DNA of 62,860 bases from JADJPL01 sp040382095 (GCA_040382095.1 JBEIGB010000010.1:1-62860), one strand, 5' to 3'. Numbered from the stretch's first letter, positions 29,588 through 39,013 are shown. Notes: generated from the sequence alone by a model not told the origin. Numbers and translations are program-made.

Positions 29588-30073
29588 TCAACGGCCTTCA
29601 GGTCTCGGCCCTGTATTATATATACGCAGCCCGACAGCGCGTATCCCGGGAAGGGAATCCTGGCGCATGTATTGCTCGATGGCAAATGTATATTTCCCCC
29701 TTGTGTTGAAAAAAGCATTCTGCTGGATCGGCACTTCCAATGTACAGCTTTTTCCGATACATTTTCCTGACCATGCCCCCGTCTTTTCCGCTAAATCCAG
29801 GGAAAGCGGCTGTGACAGCGTTTTCCCATCCGGAAAATAGGTAAGGATACGCAGGTATAGATTCTGGTAGGCGTAGGATTTGTCGTGTCTCACCCACAGG
29901 GAGATGTCGTACAAGCGGGAAGTATCCTCCACGGTTGCCTCAAACCGAAGGGAATCGGCATAAGCCCACACCCCTGATTTCAAAACCTGGGATGTATCCA
30001 CCAGTTTTTCAGGGCCGCAGGACGACAGGAAGGACGCAGCTAAGACAAATAGGAAGAAACCGTTTTTCTGCAC
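29588..30073 (-). CDS. gldH: Gliding motility lipoprotein GldH
   Basis: 161 residues. The lipoprotein signal ends LSSC (Cys19). The mature region has the GldH pattern: DTSRLYDISLWVRHDKSYAYQNLYLRI, then TYFPDGKTLSQPLSLDLAEKTGAWSGKCIGKSCTLEVPI, and GKYTFAIEQYMRQDSLPGI. GldH is needed for gliding and surface export in Flavobacterium; mechanism unknown. It lies 11 bp downstream of dnaJ, so it is probably the third gene of a grpE-dnaJ-gldH operon. Confidence 0.87.
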   Translation of the reverse strand: MQKNGFFLFVLAASFLSSCGPEKLVDTSQVLKSGVWAYADSLRFEATVEDTSRLYDISLWVRHDKSYAYQNLYLRILTYFPDGKTLSQPLSLDLAEKTGAWSGKCIGKSCTLEVPIQQNAFFNTRGKYTFAIEQYMRQDSLPGIRAVGLRIYNTGPRPEGR

Positions 30074-30084
30074 TTGAAAAGGGT

Positions 30085-31239
30085 TTAGCGCATAGTGAAG
30101 TAATCCTTCATTTTTTCGAAGAAAGATTTTTCCGAAGCACCTGGCTGTGGTTGGAAATTTGGCATGGTGCGGATTTTCTCCAGGAGGTCGCGCTCTTCGT
30201 TATTGAACTTCTTGGGCGTCCAGATATTAATATGGATGAGCTGATCCCCACGGCCATACGCCTGAACTGAAGGCAGGCCTTTCTCCCTGAGCCGGAGGAT
30301 TTTACCTGCCTGGGTACCGGGTGGTATTTTGATCCGTACTTTTCCATCCAGCACGGGCACGTCAACCGAAGTCCCAAGTGCGGCATCTGCAAAGTTGAGG
30401 TACAACTCAAAGATCACATTCTGCCCGTCCCGCTGTAAGGATTCGTGCGGTTTTTCCTCGATGGTTATGTAGAGATCGCCCCCTGGGCCTCCTTTTGCCC
30501 CTGCGTTGCCTTTGCCGCGCATCGAGAGCTGCATCCCCTCCCCGACACCTGCCGGGATTTCGATTTCGATCATTTCTTCCCCGGGAATATGCCCTTCCCC
30601 ACGGCATTTCGAACAATTTGCAGTCACCGTCTGGCCATTGCCTTCGCAGGAAGGACAAGTGGTCGTAGTTTGCATTTGTCCCAGGAAAGTAGAGCGGATT
30701 TGCCGGACGTAGCCCGCTCCACCACAGGTTTGGCAAGTACGCACCGAACTGGTGTCTTTTGCACCGCTCCCCTGGCAGACGTCGCAGGGGAGTTGTTTCT
30801 TGACCTTGATTTTTTTGGTGACCCCGGTTGAGATCTCCTCAAGCGTGAGCGTCACTTTGATACGGAGGTTAGCCCCTTTACGGCCTTTTGCCCTGGTACC
30901 GCCCCTGCCGGATGCGCCCTGAAAGAAAGAACCAAAGGTAGAATCATCAATAATATCCCCGAACTGCGCAAAAATATCGTCCATCGTCATACCCCCACCC
31001 GAGAACCCACCCCTGGGTTCGCCTGCGTGGCCATAGCGGTCGTAGCGCGCACGTTTATCGTCATTGCTCAGCACTTCGTATGCCTCGGCAGCCTCTTTGA
31101 ACACTTCCTCTGCCGCCTTATCCCCGGGGTTTTTATCGGGGTGGTATTTGAGCGCCATTTCGCGATAAGCTTTTTTAATAGCGGCTTTATCAGCATTTTT
31201 GGGCACGCCCAGTATTTCGTAATAATCTCTTTGAGCCAT
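30085..31239 (-). CDS. dnaJ: Chaperone protein DnaJ
   Basis: 384 residues from the ATG at 31239 (MAQRDYYEILGV), the canonical start; the longer frame adds 19 residues. The J domain (about 1-70) has the HPD motif in YHPDKNPGD. A Gly/Phe-rich linker follows, then a zinc region with four CxxCxGxG units (CDVCQGSG, CQTCGGAG, CPSCEGNG, CSKCRGEG) and the C-terminal substrate-binding barrels. DnaJ delivers unfolded proteins to DnaK and stimulates its ATPase. Operon with grpE 75 bp upstream. Confidence 0.97.
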   Translation of the reverse strand: MAQRDYYEILGVPKNADKAAIKKAYREMALKYHPDKNPGDKAAEEVFKEAAEAYEVLSNDDKRARYDRYGHAGEPRGGFSGGGMTMDDIFAQFGDIIDDSTFGSFFQGASGRGGTRAKGRKGANLRIKVTLTLEEISTGVTKKIKVKKQLPCDVCQGSGAKDTSSVRTCQTCGGAGYVRQIRSTFLGQMQTTTTCPSCEGNGQTVTANCSKCRGEGHIPGEEMIEIEIPAGVGEGMQLSMRGKGNAGAKGGPGGDLYITIEEKPHESLQRDGQNVIFELYLNFADAALGTSVDVPVLDGKVRIKIPPGTQAGKILRLREKGLPSVQAYGRGDQLIHINIWTPKKFNNEERDLLEKIRTMPNFQPQPGASEKSFFEKMKDYFTMR

Positions 31240-31314
31240 AGCAATAACGCGTATATAACCTGGTGGCCGGATTAACGGCTTTTGTTCACCAGGCATTAAT
31301 GAAGTAAAGGGATA

Positions 31315-31872
31315 CTATTTGCCCACTACGACTTTTGCGTAGCGGATGATTCTGTCGCCCAGGCGGTAACCTTTTTCTATCGTATCCACCACTTTACCCC
31401 GCAGCTCTTCGGTCGGTACGGGTATTTCGGTGATCGCCTCGTGCAACTCAGGGTCAAAAACAGTCCCGTTCGTGACCATTGGTTCCAGACCCAGGCCCTT
31501 GAGGGTAGAAAAAAGTTTGTGGTACACTAACGACACCCCTTCGCTCATCACCTCCGTGCTGCCCTCGCGCTCCGAATTTTGTTTTGCACGGTCAAAGTCG
31601 TCGAGGATAGGCAATAGAGCGGTCATGGTGTCCTGGGAAGCCGTTCGCATTAACTCCGCTTTCTCCTTGATCGTGCGTTTTCGCAGGTTGTCGAAATCCG
31701 CATAAATACGGAGGTATTTTTCGCGCAGCAATTCGTGTTCGCTCAATAACAGGGCATACTTTTCTTCCGGGCTGTTTTCCTGCGGTGTTTCCGGCATTTC
31801 TGTGGCCTGGCCTTCAGGCCCTGCTTGCAGATCCTCCTGCAGATTGGTCGTTGTAGATTCCTGTTCCTTCAC
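31315..31872 (-). CDS. grpE: Nucleotide exchange factor GrpE
   Basis: 185 residues with a GTG start at 31872. An acidic, Gln/Glu-rich disordered N-terminus leads to the long coiled-coil helix (LLREKYLRIYADFDNLRKRTIKEKAEL) and the GrpE signature region (LLPILDDFDRAK, GVSLVYHKLFSTL, FDPELHEAI, VVDTIEKGYRLGDRIIRYAKVVV). It releases ADP from DnaK. First gene of the grpE-dnaJ-gldH unit. I saw no CIRCE-type repeat upstream. Confidence 0.95.
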   Translation of the reverse strand: MKEQESTTTNLQEDLQAGPEGQATEMPETPQENSPEEKYALLLSEHELLREKYLRIYADFDNLRKRTIKEKAELMRTASQDTMTALLPILDDFDRAKQNSEREGSTEVMSEGVSLVYHKLFSTLKGLGLEPMVTNGTVFDPELHEAITEIPVPTEELRGKVVDTIEKGYRLGDRIIRYAKVVVGK

Positions 31873-32154
31873 GTCGTATCGTTTATTTTAAAAATTCGTG
31901 GCCATCGGCGCAGAGTGGAGCTATCGGCGCTGTTTTGATGCCTGAAAAATGTTCAACAATTTTTTTGCCAAGCAATAAATTCCGCCACTTTGTCATAAAA
32001 CACACACCCGACTGACAGGTTTTACAAGGATGGCCCGTGCATTGTACAAAATGGCAGTATATAAATACCTGTGTTTCGTCGGGATAGCCCCTGACTAAAA
32101 AAGGCGGTTTCTCTTTTCAATCACACCGAACACCCTCTTAATCTTAGCGATAGA

Positions 32155-32703
32155 TTAATTTTCCTCTGTTTTTGAAGAAAGGATTTCGGCTACTCTTTCC
32201 GGTCCGGGATCCACGGCGATGATTGTTCCCTGGGGATGGAGCAGAAAGGCAGTGGGCAATTGGCGCACCTGATACTTTTGTGCAATGGGGCCAGAAAAAA
32301 AACGCAGGCTGGGGCTCAGGTCCAGGATATGATAGGGCCAGTAGAGCTGGTCGTTTTCAATAGCCAACGTCCAGCTATCGGGGTCCTTTTCCACGCCTAC
32401 GCTTACGATGGTGAAGCCCACCGCATCTTTGAAGCGTTTCCCGGCAAATTGCCTGTAAACCTGGGTCCAGCCAGTATTCTGTGCGCGACAGGGGCCACAC
32501 CAGCTCCCCCAAAAATCCAGGAGCACATAGTTGCCCCTCAGGCTGCTGAGGGTGAATGTGCCGCCATCTTTCAGCACTGCCTGGAAATCCGGTGCTTTTT
32601 CCCCCTGCACAAAGCGGGGTTTAAAATAAACATACCTGCCAGCCACCAGTACCGTTAAACCAGCAAAGAGGATGAACAACAGCGTTCGAAAGGATAATTG
32701 CAT
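32155..32703 (-). CDS. TlpA-like membrane-anchored thioredoxin-fold protein
   Basis: 182 residues. An N-terminal hydrophobic anchor (about 7-24) precedes a periplasmic thioredoxin fold with GEKAPDFQAVLKDGG and the redox site WCGPC (Cys69, Cys72), then a cis-Pro loop (RQLPTAFLLHPQG). Proteins of this family (AhpC/TSA-Redoxin, TlpA/ResA) reduce periplasmic disulfides, for example during cytochrome c maturation. The substrate here cannot be assigned. It lies 18 bp after the SDR gene, so they are probably cotranscribed. Confidence 0.87.
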   Translation of the reverse strand: MQLSFRTLLFILFAGLTVLVAGRYVYFKPRFVQGEKAPDFQAVLKDGGTFTLSSLRGNYVLLDFWGSWCGPCRAQNTGWTQVYRQFAGKRFKDAVGFTIVSVGVEKDPDSWTLAIENDQLYWPYHILDLSPSLRFFSGPIAQKYQVRQLPTAFLLHPQGTIIAVDPGPERVAEILSSKTEEN

Positions 32704-32721
32704 TGCTTAAGGTATTTACCG

Positions 32722-33423
32722 TTATGACCTTAGTGTGGACAACCCCCCATCTACGCCGATGACCTGGCCTGTAATCCAGGAGGCCTGGTCGGAAAGTAGA
32801 AAATAAGCAAGTGCCGCCACATCGGCTGCATGGCCAATCCGTTGCAGGGGGTGACGTTTTGCGGCAGCCTCGGCTTTTTCAGGGGAATTCAGCAGGCCCT
32901 GGGCAAGGGGCGTCTGGGTAAGGGATGGCGCGATAACGTTTACGCGGATTTGCTGAGGGGCCAGTTCGGCAGCAAGCGATTTCCCAAGCCCTTCTACCCC
33001 GGCCTTAGCGGTGGCAATTGAACTGTGAAACGCCATGCCTGTTTGGGCTGCTACCGTGCTGAACAACACTACCGAAGCACCTTTTGCACGCTTGAGCCGC
33101 GGGAGGCAATACTGAATTACCCGCACTGCCCCCAACACGTTCTGATGGAAATCACTGATAAAATCCGCCTCGCTGAGCCGATTGATCGTCTTTAACGTAA
33201 TACTGCCCGGGCAGTAAACCAACCCATGAATAGTATCCGGAAGCGATTCCAGTGAATCGAGCGGGTCTTGTACCGCATCAATTGAAAAATACTGCGTAGC
33301 CAGGGCCGCCAGCTCGGGACTCAGCGTTCGGGCAACCGTATAAGTCCCGAATGCTGGTGCCGCCATTTCAGCCAGGCTCAGACCGATGCCCTTGCTGGCT
33401 CCTATAATCAAAAGATTTTTCAT
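32722..33423 (-). CDS. Atypical SDR-family protein without the catalytic Tyr
   Basis: 233 residues with a Rossmann fold. The NAD(P) motif GASKGIG (8-14), the Asn95-containing HQNVLGA helix, Ser122 in VVLFSTVAAQ and the C-terminal GQVIGVDGGLSTLR are all present. At the usual YxxxK position the sequence is IATAK: Lys140 is kept but Tyr is replaced by Ile136. A related SDR subgroup with SIAxAK at this place exists, so this may be an alternative active site or a non-reductase role rather than decay. Cytosolic; substrate unknown. It precedes the thioredoxin-like gene. Confidence 0.82.
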   Translation of the reverse strand: MKNLLIIGASKGIGLSLAEMAAPAFGTYTVARTLSPELAALATQYFSIDAVQDPLDSLESLPDTIHGLVYCPGSITLKTINRLSEADFISDFHQNVLGAVRVIQYCLPRLKRAKGASVVLFSTVAAQTGMAFHSSIATAKAGVEGLGKSLAAELAPQQIRVNVIAPSLTQTPLAQGLLNSPEKAEAAAKRHPLQRIGHAADVAALAYFLLSDQASWITGQVIGVDGGLSTLRS

Positions 33424-33539
33424 TTTCTACAATGTGTTTTTCCTGCAACAAGGAAAACGGGCCAATGTTTAGCGCTTAGTCCCCAAGGTTGTCACAACAG
33501 GCCCATTTAAAAAACGTGCGCTTATCTTTTTTAACGCAC

Positions 33540-34358
33540 TCACCACCAGGAAAAAACCCCATCAGATACCATATCCGTAACCTTTCCCTCCAAATAAACC
33601 CACTTATGGTCCCGGGTAAATATCTCAACCCTCCAGACCAGCGGCACCATCACGCCGTGGACTTCCTGATACCCGGAATACGTAGTTGTCCACGTAGAAT
33701 TGCCCAGCTTTGCTATCATGCTTTCCAGCAGGGCATCCTGACCAAACTGCAGCGTAAAGGCCAAAGGAAAGGCGGGGTCAATCGTCCGGGCAACAAGGGT
33801 AGATTTACCCGCTACCTCCCAATCGAGCGAAGGGGTAAGCCATAAGGCGGGATGCCATACCGCAGTAGCATAATACTCTATTAATAAATATGCCCGAAGA
33901 TTTGAACAATCGGTAAAATACGGACGGATGTTGAACCCCCACATTTTTTCCACCCACCGGGCCTTTTCACCGGACAAGATATGCAGCAAGGAACGCGAGC
34001 GCAGAAGACCCACCGTCACATCTGCATACCACACCAGTGCCGGATCTGATTGTAGCGCAATGAAGCACTTAGCTTCAAAAGGCTTCCAACCCTGCCCTTC
34101 CCGAAACCTGACCGCTCCTTTCTGCCGCATCCGCAGGACATTCCCATAACAGGGCTGAGTATCAAACCTGCCTGCACGAAAATATGCCCGCAGCAATTCA
34201 GGATATTTTTCATAATCCGGAGGGCTGCCCGTCCTCGTTACAGGCTGCCGGTACAGCAAGGCGGCCTGGCGCTGCGCTTCCTTGCGAACCACAGCAGCGC
34301 CAATGATATCAATTACCCCTGTCGCAATGAAAACTACTACTAAAACTGAGACCACCAT
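33540..34358 (-). CDS. Membrane-anchored DUF6544/DUF6920-like protein
   Basis: 272 residues. The N-terminal helix (about 1-23, VVSVLVVVFIATGVIDIIGAA) is followed by a soluble beta-rich domain: LLRAYFRAGRF, VLRMRQKGAVRFREGQGWKPFEAKCF, ALVWYADVTVG, and a lipocalin-like end with VHGVMVPLVWRVEI. The pattern recalls the uncharacterised DUF6544 (formerly DUF6920) family; I am not certain. Function unknown. It follows the DUF885 gene by 15 bp, suggesting one transcript. Confidence 0.6.
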   Translation of the reverse strand: MVVSVLVVVFIATGVIDIIGAAVVRKEAQRQAALLYRQPVTRTGSPPDYEKYPELLRAYFRAGRFDTQPCYGNVLRMRQKGAVRFREGQGWKPFEAKCFIALQSDPALVWYADVTVGLLRSRSLLHILSGEKARWVEKMWGFNIRPYFTDCSNLRAYLLIEYYATAVWHPALWLTPSLDWEVAGKSTLVARTIDPAFPLAFTLQFGQDALLESMIAKLGNSTWTTTYSGYQEVHGVMVPLVWRVEIFTRDHKWVYLEGKVTDMVSDGVFSWW

Positions 34359-34373
34359 ACGCTATAAGGTCTT

Positions 34374-36116
34374 TTAACGCTCGGATTCATTAATGGACTT
34401 GCCGGCAATATACTTTTTGACTTCCTGATCAAGAATAAACAATGGTACCGAGCCATTTTCAAGGATGACCCGGTGAAAATCCCGTATGTTGAACCTGGCG
34501 CCGAGGACCATTTCTGCATTTTTTCTTAATTTCCGGATAGTGATCTCGCCGATTTTATAAGAAACCGCCTGCCCTGGCCACCCGATATAACGTTCGATTT
34601 CCGTTTCGCACTCGTGCAGGGAAAGTGCGGCGTTAGTGCTTAAGTAATCCAAGGCCTGTTGCTGGCTCCAACCCATATAATGGATGCCGACATCAATGAC
34701 CAGGCGGCAGGCGCGCCACATCTCGTAGGTCAGGCGACCAAAGTCTTCGTAGGGGGTCTCATAGATACCCATTTCTTTACCCAGGTACTCTGCGTACAAT
34801 GCCCAGCCCTCGCCAAAAGCGCTGATATAATAACTGCGCCGGAAAGCCGGCCCTGTACCCTGTTCTTCCGCCAGTGCCATTTGGAGATGGTGGCCGGGCA
34901 CAGCCTCGTGCAGGGTCAGGGCAGGAAGGACATAAAGCGGCCTGCTCTCCAATTTATAGGTATTCACCCAATAGTTGCCCGCACGATGATTAGCGGCAGA
35001 GCCGGGAGAATACCTGCCACCTGTATAATTGGGTGCGATAGCCTCCGGAACGGGTTCAACGCCATAACTCAGGCGTGGGAGAGGGTCAAAATATGCCGGC
35101 AGACGGCCGTCAATCTTTTTTGACCAGTAAGCGGCTTCCTGTAAAAGGCGGCGTGGGGTAGCCGCGTAAAACTGCGGATCGGTGCGCAGAAAGTTGAAAA
35201 ACTCGGCCAGCGTTCCGGAAAAACCAGCCTGGCGCATCACCGTACCCATTTCCGCCCGGATACGTGCCACTTCCTGTTCTCCGGTAGAAAACACTTCCTC
35301 CGGCGTCATCTCCAGGGTGGTGTAATGTGCGATTCGGTTGCGGTAATATTCCCGTCCACCGGGAATCCCGGAAATACCGGGCTGCTCCCGGCAGGCAGGC
35401 AGATAATCCTCCTGCATGAACTTATCGAAAGCCGCATAAGCGGGCACGATGCTTTCAAAAATGACCTGCCTGCCAATATTGAGAAGAGAATCCTGCTCTT
35501 TGGCCGGCAAATCTGCAGGCATGGCCTGCAGGCTTTTCCAAAGGGCGTTCTTCGCAGGATCCGGGTTGGAAAATGGCGCGATCAATGCCTGATAATTCCC
35601 GGCTACACTTCGTGGAGCCACAATACCCCGCTGTATGCCCAGCTTCATCAACTGAATGTGATCGTCCAAATAGCGGGGGTAGGCCCTCAGCCGTGCTAAG
35701 GCACGCCCCACGTCATCCCTGCTGCGCATCTGGCCCCGAAAAGCCCCGCCAGCCTGGTTATAGAACCCTCCTTCCGCATTAAAAGGAATGAGGTACATTT
35801 TAAAATCCGCCTCTGAAAGCTCATCTGCCAGTATAAAAGAGAAAATCTGGTGATTGATTTTATCCTGCGCATTCAAATTTTCCACAGCGATCTGTCGGGC
35901 CTCCGCCTGAAGTACACGATAAAACGAAGCCCGTTCAAGAATAGCGGCTTCTGTGACCCGGGGAAAGCCTTCCGCCCTGCGGTTGGCCAGCTCAAAGGAA
36001 TCCTTTATCGAAAATAAACGGTGCAGACGTGCGGCATCCGCGCCAGACTGCCCGTGTAAGTTGGTAGCCCCACCGAAAAAAGCAAGGGCAAGAAGCAGGT
36101 AATAAATGTTTCGCAT
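34374..36116 (-). CDS. Exported DUF885 family protein, putative metallopeptidase
   Basis: 580 residues with a signal peptide (about 1-23, ending HGQ). The DUF885 family has a thermolysin-like zinc signature, here HEAVPGHH at 403-410, with a downstream acidic helix (FGEGWALYAEYLGKEMG) that supplies the third ligand Glu in gluzincin-type folds. Other blocks are RDDVGRALARLRAYPRYLDDHIQLMKLG and WPGQAVSYKIGE. Members are usually annotated as uncharacterised or carboxypeptidase-like exported proteins; the substrate is unknown. The gene has a family B repeat directly upstream. Confidence 0.85.
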   Translation of the reverse strand: MRNIYYLLLALAFFGGATNLHGQSGADAARLHRLFSIKDSFELANRRAEGFPRVTEAAILERASFYRVLQAEARQIAVENLNAQDKINHQIFSFILADELSEADFKMYLIPFNAEGGFYNQAGGAFRGQMRSRDDVGRALARLRAYPRYLDDHIQLMKLGIQRGIVAPRSVAGNYQALIAPFSNPDPAKNALWKSLQAMPADLPAKEQDSLLNIGRQVIFESIVPAYAAFDKFMQEDYLPACREQPGISGIPGGREYYRNRIAHYTTLEMTPEEVFSTGEQEVARIRAEMGTVMRQAGFSGTLAEFFNFLRTDPQFYAATPRRLLQEAAYWSKKIDGRLPAYFDPLPRLSYGVEPVPEAIAPNYTGGRYSPGSAANHRAGNYWVNTYKLESRPLYVLPALTLHEAVPGHHLQMALAEEQGTGPAFRRSYYISAFGEGWALYAEYLGKEMGIYETPYEDFGRLTYEMWRACRLVIDVGIHYMGWSQQQALDYLSTNAALSLHECETEIERYIGWPGQAVSYKIGEITIRKLRKNAEMVLGARFNIRDFHRVILENGSVPLFILDQEVKKYIAGKSINESER

Positions 36117-36443
36117 GGTTAATATGTATTAGACTTGTTGCGAGGGGTCAGCAAGCAGGGAAAAAGCGTCTTTTTTGTCCAAACGAAGTCTTTTTTAGGG
36201 CGTATAGCCTTGCTATATGACCAAAAAAGGCGTAGTGTGAGCGAAAAAAGGCCTTTTTGACCCCTCGATGACCCCCCTCGCAACAGATTTTTTAATGCCG
36301 AATCCAAATATTCGCAGAATAATTTCTAAAATTTATTTTTCTTTGAAAAATAAATTTTTGCAGGCCGATCAAAAAAGATGTCCGGCCTTGTAAAAGTCCA
36401 TTGCTGGCCAATGCCGCCAGAAAAATACCTAAAGCACTGCGAT
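36117..36443. other. 327-bp region between divergent DUF885 and permease genes
   Basis: Mostly taken up by repeat B2 (36131-36288). The rest is AT-rich, with a short inverted motif AAAATTTATTTTT CTTTG AAAAATAAATTTTT around 36329-36359 just before the permease leader. It should hold both promoters. The ORF reading through B2 is an artefact of the repeat. Confidence 0.5.
36131..36288. repeat. Family B inverted-repeat element, long copy (B2)
   Basis: About 158 bp. Left end AGACTTGTTGCGAGGGGTC; the right end region reads GACCCCCCTCGCAACAGA. Internal inverted blocks (AAAAAGCGTC / GGCCTTTTTGACCCCTCG) make a larger fold than in the other copies. Located in the divergent intergenic region. Confidence 0.65.
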
Positions 36444-37784
36444 ATGTCAAATCAAAATACCCCTCAGCACACCCTGGGGCTATTTTCTGTAACCGTAATC
36501 GTTATCAGCCTGGTCATCGGGATGGGGATATTCAAAATCCCGGCACTGGTAGCGGCGACCTCGGGCACGGAAAGCATTTTCTTTGGGGCCTGGGCCCTGG
36601 GCGGGGCCATTGCGCTCTTTGGGGCGCTTACCTACGCGGAAATCGGTGCAAGGCTGCCGGTAATGGGCGGGTATTATAAAGTTTTTGCAGAATGCTACCA
36701 CCCCGCAGTCGGTTTTACTGTAAACGCGCTCATCCTGATATGCAATGCCGCTTCCCTCGCTATTGTAGTGCTGGTGGGGGCCGATTTTGCGAGCGATCTC
36801 TTGTTTGGCAAACCTGCAGGGCCTTTGTTCAATACCGTTGTGGGAATTGCGGGGGTTGCTCTCTTTTATGGCGTGAACATCCTGGGCCTCAGAACCAGTA
36901 GCCACACTCAGAATTTTCTTACCTTACTGAAAATCGGTCTGATCGTACTTCTGATTTCCGCCCTCTTTTCTGGTGTACAGGTAACGCCGCACGGGTACGA
37001 AGACAGCACGCTGTATATTTATGACGGGCAAAATGGCTTGTTTCTCCTGATGGCCAGCCTCATCACCGTTTCGTTTATGTACGGGGGGTATCAGCATACG
37101 ATCAACTTTGGCAGTGAACTCAGCGCAGGGCACATATTGCGGAAAAGCATTGTCATTGGGCTGGGCGTAATTTTATTTGTCTATATCACTTTAAATTACA
37201 CCTATGTCCACGTCATTGGTTTTGAAAAAATGAAAAACACCACTGCAATCGGAGCCCTGCTCTGTGAATCGTGGTTTGGAAAAGCAGGGGCTAAAGTATT
37301 CGATGCGATGATGTTCCTTTCCGTCCTTTCTTACGTCAACATCCTCCTCATGACCAATCCCCGGATGATGTTTGCGATGAGCGAGGACGGGGTTTTCCCG
37401 AAGTTGTTCCGTTGGCGGCATCCGCGCACTGGCGCCATGATCCCCGGGCTCACTGTTTTTGCCCTTGCTACCATCCTTGTCGTGTTCATCGGCAGGGGCA
37501 TTGATAAAATCCTGGGGTTCACGATGTTTCTCGACAGTATTGGCATGTGTACTTCTGCCGCTACGATTTTCATTCTGCGAAAGCGGGGTACCGGCGAGCA
37601 TCTGGTGACAGGTACGCGCCTTCGCCGTTTAACGCCGTTTTTTGCTACTGTTTTTGTGGCAGGATATGCTGGCATCGCTATTGCCGTAGTACTCAAAGAC
37701 CCCCGCTCTGCCGCATTGGGCATGGGGTTGCTTTTATTTTTTCTCGTGATATATTTTCGTTTTTACCATAAAAAAGCAGCTTAG
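36444..37784 (+). CDS. APC-superfamily amino-acid permease
   Basis: 446 residues from the ATG at 36444; the longer frame adds 22 residues with no membrane logic. About twelve hydrophobic helices. The first has the APC signature unwinding motif (VIGMGIFKIPALVA), followed by GAWALGGAIALFGALTYAEIGARLPVMGGYY in helices 2-3, the hallmark of amino acid/polyamine antiporter-family carriers. It moves amino acids across the inner membrane; the substrate is not predictable. It stands before a Cys/Met-metabolism PLP enzyme, so a sulfur amino acid is one guess. Confidence 0.88.
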   Translation: MSNQNTPQHTLGLFSVTVIVISLVIGMGIFKIPALVAATSGTESIFFGAWALGGAIALFGALTYAEIGARLPVMGGYYKVFAECYHPAVGFTVNALILICNAASLAIVVLVGADFASDLLFGKPAGPLFNTVVGIAGVALFYGVNILGLRTSSHTQNFLTLLKIGLIVLLISALFSGVQVTPHGYEDSTLYIYDGQNGLFLLMASLITVSFMYGGYQHTINFGSELSAGHILRKSIVIGLGVILFVYITLNYTYVHVIGFEKMKNTTAIGALLCESWFGKAGAKVFDAMMFLSVLSYVNILLMTNPRMMFAMSEDGVFPKLFRWRHPRTGAMIPGLTVFALATILVVFIGRGIDKILGFTMFLDSIGMCTSAATIFILRKRGTGEHLVTGTRLRRLTPFFATVFVAGYAGIAIAVVLKDPRSAALGMGLLLFFLVIYFRFYHKKAA

Positions 37785-37855
37785 TAAAACTTTGGTTTGC
37801 CCCCCAACCGATAAAAGCAGGGGAGCAGCGGTCATGCCTCAAAATTTTGATTCTT

Positions 37856-39013
37856 ATGGATTTATCTTATATCCTCAACGAAATGGCGGAAGATCGGGAC
37901 GCTTATTTCAATGCCATTGCGCCGCCGATTATCCAGACCAGTAATTTCAGGGTAAAAAAAGTGGATGAGCTCAGGGGATTGTTTGAAGATGAATATAGTG
38001 GCTACCTGTACAGCAGGGGACTAAACCCCACGGTAGATATTTTGAGAAAAAAACTGGCTGCACTGGATGGTGCAGAGGATGCCCTTGTTTTTAATAGTGG
38101 TGCTGCAGCCATTTTTGCCGCGGTCCTCGCCAATATCCAAAGCGGGGAACATATTGTAAGTGTGCGGCATCCTTATACCTGGGCACAACGGATGTTCGAT
38201 ATCGTCCTGCCGCGGTTTCAGGTGGAAACGACCTATGTGGACGGGCGCCTGACAGAAAATTTTCGTGCTGCTATCCGCGCAAATACCCGGATCATCTACT
38301 TGGAAAGCCCTTTGGGCTGGTCGTTCGAGCTTCAGGATCTGCGTGCTGTTGCCGCCCTGGCAAAAGCGCATGGGATTATCACGATTTGTGACAACAGCTA
38401 CTGCACCCCGCTTTACCAGCGTCCTATCGCAATGGGTATTGACCTCGTGCTGCAAAGTGCTACCAAATATATTGGCGGGCACAGCGATACGGTGGCAGGT
38501 GTACTTAGCGGCAGCAGCGCTATGATCAAAAAGATTTTTGACAGCGAATACCTCAATATTGGCAGCGGTGTACAGCCGTTTAACGCCTGGCTTCTGATCC
38601 GCGGGCTCCGGACGCTGCCGGTTCGGCTCGAGCGGTGTGCCAAAACGACGGCCCAAGTCGTTTCTTTTTTGGAACAATGCCCCCAGGTCGAAAAAGTCTT
38701 GTTCCCGATGAGTCAGAATTTCCCTCAATTCACACTCGCCACTGAACAAATGGATGGTGCCTGCGGCCTTTTGAGCTTTTACCTCCGTGCTGAAAGCAGG
38801 GGCCAGATTGTGCGTTTCTGTGAAAGCCTGCAGCACATTTGTATGGCAGTGAGCTGGGGAGGGCACGAGAGCCTGATTCTACCCCGCTGTGCAAGCCTGC
38901 GCGACGAAGATTTTGACCCCTCTGATGCCGGGCATCGCATGCTTCGGATGTATGTCGGCCTCGAAGATGCCGATTATATCATCAGGGATTTACAGCAGGC
39001 GCTGGTCTGTTAA
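37856..39013 (+). CDS. Cys/Met metabolism PLP-dependent enzyme (cystathionine lyase/synthase family)
   Basis: 385 residues from the ATG at 37856; a TTG three codons upstream is also in frame. Family blocks are SGYLYSRGLNPTVDILRKKLAALDGAEDALVFNSGAAAIFA, ESPLGWSFELQDL, CDNSYCTPLYQRP, and the PLP lysine at about K204 in QSATKYIGGHSD. The family covers cystathionine gamma-synthase, gamma/beta-lyases and methionine gamma-lyase; sequence alone does not choose. It follows the permease by 71 bp on the same strand. A decayed family A repeat lies just after the stop. Confidence 0.9.
   Translation: MDLSYILNEMAEDRDAYFNAIAPPIIQTSNFRVKKVDELRGLFEDEYSGYLYSRGLNPTVDILRKKLAALDGAEDALVFNSGAAAIFAAVLANIQSGEHIVSVRHPYTWAQRMFDIVLPRFQVETTYVDGRLTENFRAAIRANTRIIYLESPLGWSFELQDLRAVAALAKAHGIITICDNSYCTPLYQRPIAMGIDLVLQSATKYIGGHSDTVAGVLSGSSAMIKKIFDSEYLNIGSGVQPFNAWLLIRGLRTLPVRLERCAKTTAQVVSFLEQCPQVEKVLFPMSQNFPQFTLATEQMDGACGLLSFYLRAESRGQIVRFCESLQHICMAVSWGGHESLILPRCASLRDEDFDPSDAGHRMLRMYVGLEDADYIIRDLQQALVC

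Noticed and set aside
32722..33423. Reading the Tyr-less SDR as a pseudogene
   Set aside because: The rest of the fold, cofactor motif and reading frame are intact, and a similar SIAxAK subgroup is known, so decay is not the best explanation.
36119..36307. 62-residue ORF upstream of the DUF885 gene
   Set aside because: It is simply a reading of family B repeat B2; other copies do not preserve the frame.
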